Shown: piece by piece, positions 25,299 through 32,641 of the stretch | How positions within the stretch are numbered: position 1 is the stretch's first letter | Layout of the letters: each line of letters begins with the position of its first letter | NCBI GenBank assembly: GCA_041309605.1 | Contig: JBFYZH010000061.1 | Location: 8,064 to 72,063 of the forward strand | Length of the DNA stretch: 64,000 nucleotides | Source of the DNA: JALOPX01 sp041309605 | Lineage (GTDB): Bacteria; Krumholzibacteriota; Krumholzibacteriia; Krumholzibacteriales; Krumholzibacteriaceae | Direction of reading: 5' to 3' | Position numbers and translations under genes: made by a program | Notes under the pieces: generated by a model | What the model saw: only the letters and a program-made list of their open reading frames with translations | Databases searched by the model: none | What the model was told of the DNA's origin: nothing

Positions 25299-26543
25299 TC
25301 AGCGCTTTATCGACCTGATCCGTACAAGAAGCTCTGACGCCGACTTGCCCGTCTCCTCGAATTTTGCCGCCCGCTCGAGGTGCCGCTCGGCATCGCCGAT
25401 CCGTCCAAGTTCATACGCGCAATATCCCATCATGAGATCCGGACGCCCCCGGGTGCTGTCCATGTCGGCGCTTTTTTGATAGGCCGAGTATGCGCGTTCG
25501 AACGAGCGCTCCATGAGGTGCAGATCGCCGAGCAGGCTCCACAGGCGTGACGTGGGTTCATTTTCGATGGCCCTTTCCAGCGTCCCCAGCGCCGCGCCGA
25601 ATTCGTATGAAGCGAGATATGCGGAGGCGAGCCTTTCGTAATCCTCGGTCCGCACGGTGTCACCGAAAGCCTGCTCGTAACACCGGCTCGCCCGGGCCGG
25701 AACTCCGACGGCCGTGAATAGATCCCCCAACGTTCGAGCCTCGTCGCGCGAAAGGGGCTTCAGATAGTCAGCGATCAGGAGCGCGGAGGCGGCGCCCCGG
25801 TAATCCTTCATGCTGGCGAAATACTGATACGCGAGACGCCAGGCGTCGGGATTCGAATGATACTCGTCCACGAGACGTTCGACGGCTCTTACTCCTCTTT
25901 CCAGATCGTTCGCGTCGCCGCACGCGGCCAGATATGTGCGAAACCATTCCAGCCTCGGCTGCGATCCGGCGGCGGAAAGGAGCCTGTCGAGAATATCCAG
26001 CGCCCTGGCGGAATCCTTCGAAAGATAATACGCGGTCGCCGCGTAGTAGAGAAGATCCGGCGTCTTGTGTTCGTCGAGTTCGTACCCCCGCAGAAAAGCG
26101 CCGCTGGCTATATTGAAACTTCCCAGATTGAAGGCCGTCTCCCCGAGTTTCATCCACGCGGGAGCAAACAGCGAATCCAATTCGACGCATTTCATAAAAT
26201 GATCGAGCGATTTTTCCGGCTCCCCCATTTGCGTGTAGCTCAGGGCGAGATAGTATCTTGCCAGATAATTGTCGTCTTGTTTATTCTTTGACAGGAATTC
26301 ATAAAGAATATCCGCGGATTCGGCGTATTTTCCCTCGTCGCGTTTTTCCTGCGCCCTGAAAAGCGCCAGGCGCGCCTTGAGTGGAAGCGCCGAAATACGA
26401 TCCGTGGATTGGGATGTTTCCCCATGTGCGGTATTCGTCGCGCCCCGGGGGGGGGCAAGCGCGAGCAGCGATGCAAACGCCGCCCATAGCAACGGCATCG
26501 CGCCGCGTGTCCGTTTCTTCCGATCCTGTCCTTTTTCGTCCAT
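25299..26543 (-). CDS. TPR protein of the TonB2-type operon
   Basis: 414 residues from the ATG at 26543 (GGAAGGAAGAACAG upstream); the frame extends upstream, but MDEKGQDRKKRTRG plus the hydrophobic stretch MPLLWAAFASLLALAP is a plausible N-terminal anchor/signal. At least eight TPR units follow (YAESADILYEFLSKNK, GEPEKSLDHFMKCVELD, SFERAYSAYQKSADMD, GRIGDAERHLERAAK). In Vibrio and Shewanella TonB2 loci a TPR protein is likewise the last gene and is needed for full receptor energising. Here it follows tonB by 93 bp. Role inferred from synteny. Confidence 0.85.
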   Translation of the reverse strand: MDEKGQDRKKRTRGAMPLLWAAFASLLALAPPRGATNTAHGETSQSTDRISALPLKARLALFRAQEKRDEGKYAESADILYEFLSKNKQDDNYLARYYLALSYTQMGEPEKSLDHFMKCVELDSLFAPAWMKLGETAFNLGSFNIASGAFLRGYELDEHKTPDLLYYAATAYYLSKDSARALDILDRLLSAAGSQPRLEWFRTYLAACGDANDLERGVRAVERLVDEYHSNPDAWRLAYQYFASMKDYRGAASALLIADYLKPLSRDEARTLGDLFTAVGVPARASRCYEQAFGDTVRTEDYERLASAYLASYEFGAALGTLERAIENEPTSRLWSLLGDLHLMERSFERAYSAYQKSADMDSTRGRPDLMMGYCAYELGRIGDAERHLERAAKFEETGKSASELLVRIRSIKR

Positions 26544-26636
26544 CTGTTCTTCCTTCCGGACCCGCGGTCGGTGTCCTGGGAGGCCGGGAAACCCGCCGTC
26601 CGGCAATCCGCGGGTTTGCGGATCTGCCGGCGGTTC

Positions 26637-27266
26637 CTAGTCGTCGAGGTTGAACTGTATGGTCGTCACGACCCATGCCGCGACGGCTCTTCCTTCGATC
26701 TTGCCCGGATTGAACCGCCACTGCGGCACAGTCCGCTTCACGGCCTCCTCGAAAATTCCCGGAGGGCGCGATTCGAGCACCTGGACCTGCCCCACGCTTC
26801 CATCGGGATTTATCAGCATCCGCACCTGCACGGCCCCCTCTATGCTTTTTTCACGGGCCTGGTACGGATAGAGAGGCGGAACGCGCACTATCGCCCTCGG
26901 CGCCTGATCGAGTTCGTACGACTCGAATACGAGATTTTCGGAGACGGCCGTCTCAGCCATCCTGCCGATATCGATCGCTATACCTACGCCCAGATCTCCG
27001 AATCCGCTCGTGACCTCGGGCTGAAAAAGATCCGGAGCCATGTCGATATTTTCACTCGGTTCCGGTTTCTCCGCCTCCACGGCCGGTTCCTCGGCGGGAG
27101 GCTCGGGCACGGCGAGATCGATCAGATCGATGCCCACCGGATTGGTTATATCCTGCCTTGCGCTTTTCTGATTGGCGAGTACTGTTGCGATCACGATTAT
27201 GGAGACGTTTATGACGATCGAAATCGCCAGCGCAGGCAGAGCCCATCCTTTCGCGCGCCGGCTCAT
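26637..27266 (-). CDS. tonB: Energy transducer TonB (TonB2 type)
   Basis: 209 residues. One membrane helix (about 8-31, ALPALAISIVINVSIIVIATV), a Pro/Glu-rich spacer (PEPPAEEPAVEAEKPEPSE) and the C-terminal TonB domain (PPLYPYQAREKSIEGAVQVR … VKRTVPQWRFNPGKIEGRAV). The short periplasmic spacer is typical of TonB2. Start and exbD stop overlap by one base (TGATG), so the two are translationally coupled. It passes proton-motive energy from ExbB/ExbD to outer-membrane receptors, such as those at 17250 and 32642. Confidence 0.92.
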   Translation of the reverse strand: MSRRAKGWALPALAISIVINVSIIVIATVLANQKSARQDITNPVGIDLIDLAVPEPPAEEPAVEAEKPEPSENIDMAPDLFQPEVTSGFGDLGVGIAIDIGRMAETAVSENLVFESYELDQAPRAIVRVPPLYPYQAREKSIEGAVQVRMLINPDGSVGQVQVLESRPPGIFEEAVKRTVPQWRFNPGKIEGRAVAAWVVTTIQFNLDD

Positions 27267-27685
27267 CAGGAACCTTCCTCCCGATTTGCCGCGAGGCTTA
27301 CGTTCTCAGCCCCGGCAAGCCTGCACTGATCCATCACCTTTACGACGGCTCCCGTCATGCTCCGCTTGTCGGCGACAACCACCACGCCGCTGCCCGGATC
27401 TTCCGCGAGCGCCCTCTCGATGAGACCGCGCACGCTCCGAATATCGACCTTCTTCCCGCCCATGTACACTTCGCCGTCGTTCGATACGCCGATCATAATG
27501 CTGCCCCGCTCCTTCACCTCGGCGGTCGCGGCGCTCGCGCGCTGCACGTCTATGCCGGCTTCCTTTACGAAGCTCGTCGTGACTGCAAAAAAGATGAGAA
27601 GCAGAAAAACCATGTCGATCAGGGGGGCCATGTTCAACTCGACCGAGTCCCCCTTCCCGCGAATCGATTTACGCACATTGATCAT
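27266..27685 (-). CDS. exbD: Biopolymer transporter ExbD
   Basis: 139 residues: short cytoplasmic N-terminus, one membrane helix with the essential Asp (MAPLIDMVFLLLIFFAVTTSF, Asp about 24), and a periplasmic domain (GIDVQRASAA … DKRSMTGAVVKVMDQCRLAG). Length and order are standard. It lies 4 bp after exbB and overlaps tonB by one base. Confidence 0.94.
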   Translation of the reverse strand: MINVRKSIRGKGDSVELNMAPLIDMVFLLLIFFAVTTSFVKEAGIDVQRASAATAEVKERGSIMIGVSNDGEVYMGGKKVDIRSVRGLIERALAEDPGSGVVVVADKRSMTGAVVKVMDQCRLAGAENVSLAANREEGS

Positions 27686-27689
27686 GCCG

Positions 27690-28304
27690 TCAAACCTCCC
27701 GGGTACCGCTGTTTTTTATTGCGCGGTCGAAAATGGCAAGGTCCTGTTCGAGCTGTGTTTTTAATTGCGACGAGGCCCGCCGGAGCGTGGATGCCAGAAA
27801 GAGCCCCGGAATGGCGACAAGAAGACCGGTTTCCGTGGTGATGAGCGCGACTGATATCCCGTTCGCCATCGCCTTGGCGTTCCCCGTTCCGAATACGGCT
27901 ATCACGTTAAATGTCTCTATCATCCCGATCACCGTACCGAGAAGCCCCAGAAGCGGCGCGACGGCGGCCAGCATCGTAATGACCGACAACCTCTTGTCGA
28001 GCGCGGACCGTTCAAGCATCGCGCGGTGTTTCAGCACCCTTCTGTCGATGCCGGATATGCCGGAACGCTCCTCGATGAACCCGCGCATAATGCGCGTTCG
28101 AAATCCTCCTCCGGTTCCCGTAAAAACCCCGCTCCTGATCGCGGCGAGAGCATCCTCGATCGAAGTGTCGCCGTGCCTCAATTCGCGCACGGCGTGCATA
28201 CGTTCGATTATGAACGCCCACATGAAGATCGAGCAGACCGCTATCGGAAACATCACCCAGCCGCCCTTCAGGAAATACTCGATCGATTTAGCGAGAAGCT
28301 CCAT
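27690..28304 (-). CDS. exbB: MotA/TolQ/ExbB proton-channel protein (short ExbB)
   Basis: 204 residues from ATG 28304; a TTG 21 bp upstream is in frame but lacks a ribosome site. Three membrane segments, with the channel signature in the last part (AAVAPLLGLLGTVIGMIETFNVIAVFGTGNAKAMANGISVALITT, given here as its parts LLGLLGTVIGMI and GISVALITTETGLLVAI). It overlaps the end of the longer ExbB-like gene by 17 bp. Together with ExbD it forms the proton-driven motor for TonB. Confidence 0.93.
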   Translation of the reverse strand: MELLAKSIEYFLKGGWVMFPIAVCSIFMWAFIIERMHAVRELRHGDTSIEDALAAIRSGVFTGTGGGFRTRIMRGFIEERSGISGIDRRVLKHRAMLERSALDKRLSVITMLAAVAPLLGLLGTVIGMIETFNVIAVFGTGNAKAMANGISVALITTETGLLVAIPGLFLASTLRRASSQLKTQLEQDLAIFDRAIKNSGTREV

Positions 28305-29700
28305 TGCGTCCCCGTTCCTTCTCAATAATGTTGATCAGAGAAACAGCCTTTTCCTCCATGTCGCCGAGAATCGCGTCCACGCGGCGCGCAAGCAATGTAT
28401 GGATAAGCATGATCGGAATGGCGACTATTAGTCCAATTTCGGTCGTGACCAGCGCCTCGCTGATGCCGCCCGACATGAGCTTGGGGTCGCCGGTTCCGAA
28501 CACTGTGATTACGTTGAATGTTTCGATCATTCCGGTAACCGTGCCGAGCAATCCCAGAAGCGGCGCGACGGCGGCGAAAACCGCCAGAGGCGACAACCCG
28601 CGTTCAAGCCGGGGCAGCTCCCGGAGAATCGCCTCCTGCAGAATGCTCTCGAGGGTTTCGCGGTCTTCGGAGCGCGACGCAAGGCCCGCCTCGATGACGT
28701 GATTGACGGGTGAATGTTCGCCCTTGTGCCTTTTTACGATCGCCTCGCATTCGTCCCATTTGCCTTCGGAAGCGAGCATGTTGACGCGCGTCATGTACTT
28801 TCCGGTATTTCGCCTCACCCTGTCCAGGAATCGCAGCTTCAGAACTATGATGACAATCGCGACTGCGCCAAGAACTATGATCGGAGCCACTATCGGCCCC
28901 CCGGAACGCAGATGCTCCATCACGGTCTGTTTTCGCGAAAGCTGCCTCAGAGCCGATCCGCCCGACATGTCGAACGGGATGACCGGGGATTTTCCGTCGA
29001 AATAACGATTCAGCATCCGCCGGGCGAGGCGCGATGGAACTTCAGAAAGAGCGAAATATTTTCTGCTGTCCGGCGAATATGTCAGGAACCCGACCTCATT
29101 GCCGTCGCGGTAAAACGCCGTGAACCGTCCGAGAGTCAGGATCGTGCCGGCGCGTTCGTCCCCACCCCTGCCGACGAACAATCCTTCCGTCATGGCAACC
29201 TGTCCCGAACGCGTGATTTCGTCGAAATACAAATCAGCCAGAGCCGAAAGATCGTCGACGCTCGGTAAATGTCCCTGGGTCAGAAACGGATCGATTTTCT
29301 CCAGGCGGCCCGGTTCGAGTCCCGTCAGCGCCGACTGTTCGAGATATCCCCGAAGATCGCGCGCGGCCACAAGAACGTTTCCGGACAATTCCTTGAACTC
29401 GATCTCGCGCCGTGACCATTGTTCGGCCAGGTCCGCTCGCCTTTTATCCCGTTCCTCGAAGCGGCGTTCGATATTCTGAAGCTCCATTTCGAGTTCTTTC
29501 CAACGCGTCTCGAGGCTGTCGACCGTGCCTCGCAGTTTCCCGCGGTCGTTGAAGATCGACTCTTCGACGTCCTGCGCGCGTTTCAGAGACGCCTCCCTGT
29601 CTTCGACAGCTTTTCGTGCGGCCTCGCGTGCGTCTTGCGCAACGGCATTCGTGGCGGTCAGAATGAAAACGGCTGTCAATGCGACTGCAATCCGATTCAT
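28288..29700 (-). CDS. Long MotA/TolQ/ExbB protein (TtpC-like)
   Basis: 470 residues, twice the length of ExbB. Signal-peptide-like N-terminus, a long periplasmic coiled coil (about 25-130, VDSLETRWKELEMELQNIER), a further periplasmic domain, then three membrane helices with an ExbB channel signature (LLGLLGTVTGMIETFNVI, GISEALVTTEIGLIVAIP). This matches TtpC, the extra ExbB-like subunit needed by Vibrio TonB2 systems. The start overlaps the DUF3450 stop as ATGA. No gene symbol is given because orthology is inferred from order and architecture. Confidence 0.88.
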   Translation of the reverse strand: MNRIAVALTAVFILTATNAVAQDAREAARKAVEDREASLKRAQDVEESIFNDRGKLRGTVDSLETRWKELEMELQNIERRFEERDKRRADLAEQWSRREIEFKELSGNVLVAARDLRGYLEQSALTGLEPGRLEKIDPFLTQGHLPSVDDLSALADLYFDEITRSGQVAMTEGLFVGRGGDERAGTILTLGRFTAFYRDGNEVGFLTYSPDSRKYFALSEVPSRLARRMLNRYFDGKSPVIPFDMSGGSALRQLSRKQTVMEHLRSGGPIVAPIIVLGAVAIVIIVLKLRFLDRVRRNTGKYMTRVNMLASEGKWDECEAIVKRHKGEHSPVNHVIEAGLASRSEDRETLESILQEAILRELPRLERGLSPLAVFAAVAPLLGLLGTVTGMIETFNVITVFGTGDPKLMSGGISEALVTTEIGLIVAIPIMLIHTLLARRVDAILGDMEEKAVSLINIIEKERGRNGASR

Positions 29701-30473
29701 GGACGTATCCTCCCGATGGGCAGGGTGATGATTTCGACCGGCCGCATCCGTGTCGCCATATCCATGGCAAGCCCTATATCCCTGCGATAATTATCCGGCA
29801 ACTCGATCCATCTGTTCGCCGCGCGGTCGTACTCCCCGATTCGTTCTCCGTCGGTCGTGCGCCAGAAGAGCGATATCCGTCCTATTCGCATGAGATCGAC
29901 AAACAACGAATCGGAACCCAGAGCGATCCTTTCCTGCGTCACTTCCACGTTGTTTCCATATCCAGTCTCGACCTGAAGCGCCTCGAGAAGCCTGCGAAGT
30001 TTCTCCGCGCCGCTTAAAGCAGGCTGGTTGAGATCCTCCTTCAGAGCTGCAAGTCGCCCTGTGCGCTCCGCCGGAAGAAATGGAAGGTCGGACCGCACCC
30101 GGCTCTCGAGCCCCCCGTATATCGTGTTGAGGGTGTCCGACAGACTATATTCGAGTCGTTTCGATTCCGTCAGGTTGCGCTCGAGCCCCGCGATCGCCGA
30201 TTCGACGCCGGCGAGACGCTCCTCCGCGGCGCTTTTCTTCGGGCTTAAAAACTCTAAGGAGGCTTTCGCCGTTTTATAACGTGCAACCAGCTCCGCGCGT
30301 TCCGATGCCCATTGTTCCTGACGCTTCTGCGTTTCACGGTCGATGGTGATCGTGCTGTCGACCATTTTTTTCAGATCGGTTCCTTTCGACTGCGCCGCGG
30401 CTCCGCCTGTCACGGTCAAAGCCGCACCCGCGAACAAAACGACGGTTCCCGCCATCAAAATCCGGTATCTCAT
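29697..30473 (-). CDS. DUF3450 periplasmic coiled-coil protein of the TonB2 operon
   Basis: 258 residues from the ATG at 30473 (AAAGGAACCGAAA upstream). Signal peptide MRYRILMAGTVVLFAGAALTVTGGA; a long coiled coil (about 30-130); then the DUF3450 hallmark end (GYGNNVEVTQERIALGSDSL, VDLMRIGRISLFWRTTDGER). DUF3450 genes open TonB2/TtpC operons in gammaproteobacteria in exactly this order. First gene after the terminator at 30643-30670, so probably the promoter-proximal gene of a six-gene operon. Confidence 0.9.
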   Translation of the reverse strand: MRYRILMAGTVVLFAGAALTVTGGAAAQSKGTDLKKMVDSTITIDRETQKRQEQWASERAELVARYKTAKASLEFLSPKKSAAEERLAGVESAIAGLERNLTESKRLEYSLSDTLNTIYGGLESRVRSDLPFLPAERTGRLAALKEDLNQPALSGAEKLRRLLEALQVETGYGNNVEVTQERIALGSDSLFVDLMRIGRISLFWRTTDGERIGEYDRAANRWIELPDNYRRDIGLAMDMATRMRPVEIITLPIGRIRP

Positions 30474-30642
30474 TTTCGGTTCCTTTCGAGTTCGGCTGCC
30501 CGGCCCCGGCGTTGCATTCCGCGCCCGGCACCCACCCGTTCCCGCATAAAACGATGCCCGTACATATCGACGAAAAATATGCCCTGGGATTGTTACCATT
30601 TTATGAAGCAAGGGTGAGAATTCTGTGAGGTCGGAAAAGTTT

Positions 30643-30670
30643 AAAAAAAAGCCCCGCCCGGGGGCGGAGC
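30643..30670 (-). terminator. Rho-independent terminator before the TonB2 operon
   Basis: A GC-rich hairpin (30651-30670, arms CTCCGCCC / GGGCGGGG with one wobble on the minus strand) followed by eight T (30650-30643). It lies 31 bp after the stop of the T9SS-tail protein gene and isolates it from the DUF3450 operon. Confidence 0.8.
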
Positions 30671-30700
30671 TCTCCGCGTGACCGCGGTCTCTCTCTGCAA

Positions 30701-32404
30701 CTACCTTAGAAGAATCAACTTCTGCGTAGCTTCGAAACCGTTGCCGGAAAGACGGCAGAGGTAGACGCCTGAGGCCAGCTGGGGGGCGTTGAACGCGGTC
30801 TCATAGCTGCCGGCGGCCATATCCTTGTTAATAAGCGTTGCCACAGCCTTGCCCGCTATATCGTACACCTTCAGCATTACGCGCCCGGCCGTCGGGACGT
30901 TGAACATTATGCGAGTTGCCGGGTTGAAAGGGTTCGGGTAGCTCTGCAACAGATTATGCACGACCGGAAGATCGTCGACGCCTGTCTGCACCGGATTGTA
31001 ATCCGTCATCTGGGGATTGAAATTGGTCCAATCGCCCGTCCACTGCGCGTCGAACGATATCCCCGGCTCGAATGCGCCGCGGTAATCCACACTTGTGAAA
31101 AGCTCATTATTTACCCACTCTACAAGGACGGGATCCGTGAAGTCGGCCGAGCCATCCGGCTCTGAACCGTCTGCCGGAACGGGATCGGGATCGTTGATGT
31201 CCGTCATGTCGATGCCGACCGAAGTCAGGTATCTCGTCGTCGACAGCATGTTGCCGTATCCCACCGTGTTGAACCACGCCAGCACGCCCGGAGTGATGGC
31301 GTCCGTCGAAGGCCAGCGCGTGTTGTCGTGAATGTGGGTCGAGCCGGAAGGAATCATGTGAGCCGTCATGCTTACATTGCGCCACTGGAGCACGTCGTCG
31401 TGTGCGGACTGTTTCGTGTAGTTGTCCCTCAGACTCAGCCCCCAGGGGTATCCGCCGATGATCGAGTTGTAGATGCTGGTGCGCGTCGAACGGCGAAGAA
31501 GCGCGCCGTACTGATAGCGGTGTCCGACCGGCGGCCCGATGGTACTGTCGAGCTGGGGCCCTATGAGCGTTATGTTACAGAAAATCGGATGCGTATATGG
31601 TTCCGCAGTCGAAGTCGAGGATCCGTCATTGTCCGACTCGAAACCGTTGCTCTCGCCGGTCGGGTCCCACATGTACGGATCGCGCAGTCCGAACCCGAAC
31701 TGCACTCCGCCGGCATATCCGAAATCGGTGTCGAACTCGTCGTCCGTGCCGCCGAAAGCGACAAGATGCGACGCGTTGACCGTTCCGCCGAACCACTCGT
31801 AGGAATCGTCGAAGGCATAGCTGACCTGCACATGATGTATCACGGTGCCGTCGCCGACGGCGCCCATCGTGAGGCCGTTCACTTCGTTGTTGAGCTGAAA
31901 ACGGTATCCGGCCCACTCGACTCGGACATAAGCGAGTACGCCGCTGGTGTCGTGCGGGTCCGAGCCGCCGTAGCTTCCGCCGATGATGCCGCCCTCGATA
32001 AGAGGCTCGACCTTGTTAACAGGCGCACGTCCCAGTAGGATGAGGCCGCCCCAATCCCCAGGATTGCGTTCGCCAGGCGCCTTGAGGCTCGTGAATACGA
32101 TCGGGGCCTTTGGTATTCCATTGGCATAAATTCTCGCTCCCCTTTCGACGATAAGTGTGGCCGCGGTGTCTCCCATTACGATCGTTCCCGCGGGAATGGT
32201 AAGCGTATTAAGCGAATCCACGTAGTAGAGTCCCGTAAGCGTGTAAACCGTATCGGCCGAAAGGGTGCGGTCCCACGCCTGCGTGTAGACGGTGCGGCCG
32301 GAGTTCAGCCCCGGCCCGAGTATGGCCGTCGGCTTCTCGTACGCCAGAGCCGGTACAGCCGCGAGCATCGCAGCGGAAAGCAGCAGCACGATGCATTTCT
32401 TCAT
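30701..32404 (-). CDS. Secreted right-handed-repeat protein with T9SS-type C-terminal sorting domain
   Basis: 567 residues. AAGGAGGAATTTGTT precedes the ATG at 32404 and a signal peptide follows (MKKCIVLLLSAAMLAAVPALA). The body carries motifs of a family frequent in Bacteroidetes: GDWGGLILLGRAPVN, GSYGGSDPHDTSGVLAYVR, NEVNGLTMGAVGDGT and DSYEWFGGTVN, suggesting a parallel beta-helix. The last ~80 residues are a sorting domain (LLQSYPNPFNPATRIMFNVP … SGVYLCRLSGNG … QKLILLR). It lies 237 bp after a large TonB-dependent receptor and just before the TonB2 operon, so it may bind or deliver the receptor's ligand. Function unknown. Confidence 0.82.
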   Translation of the reverse strand: MKKCIVLLLSAAMLAAVPALAYEKPTAILGPGLNSGRTVYTQAWDRTLSADTVYTLTGLYYVDSLNTLTIPAGTIVMGDTAATLIVERGARIYANGIPKAPIVFTSLKAPGERNPGDWGGLILLGRAPVNKVEPLIEGGIIGGSYGGSDPHDTSGVLAYVRVEWAGYRFQLNNEVNGLTMGAVGDGTVIHHVQVSYAFDDSYEWFGGTVNASHLVAFGGTDDEFDTDFGYAGGVQFGFGLRDPYMWDPTGESNGFESDNDGSSTSTAEPYTHPIFCNITLIGPQLDSTIGPPVGHRYQYGALLRRSTRTSIYNSIIGGYPWGLSLRDNYTKQSAHDDVLQWRNVSMTAHMIPSGSTHIHDNTRWPSTDAITPGVLAWFNTVGYGNMLSTTRYLTSVGIDMTDINDPDPVPADGSEPDGSADFTDPVLVEWVNNELFTSVDYRGAFEPGISFDAQWTGDWTNFNPQMTDYNPVQTGVDDLPVVHNLLQSYPNPFNPATRIMFNVPTAGRVMLKVYDIAGKAVATLINKDMAAGSYETAFNAPQLASGVYLCRLSGNGFEATQKLILLR

Positions 32405-32641
32405 AACAAATTCCTCCTTGGTCAAGCCACACAAATACCCATAACATTCGCGTTTCGGGTGTAAAGGTCGGAGTACCAGAAACATGTGTCGAGCAAGTCA
32501 CGGTTCTCCCGGGATATACCCCCTTGCGAATTAAGACCGATCCATGTGTTCCTCAAATCACCCCCTTTCACAGGAAGAAATGCATCGTGCTGCCGCCGTA
32601 TCCGTAGCAGAGATGTTTCTTCGAAGATCAAGACAGTCCCC

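Noticed and set aside
32405..32641. Small gene between the TonB-dependent receptor and the T9SS-tail gene
   Set aside because: Only short frames without ribosome sites or conserved composition.
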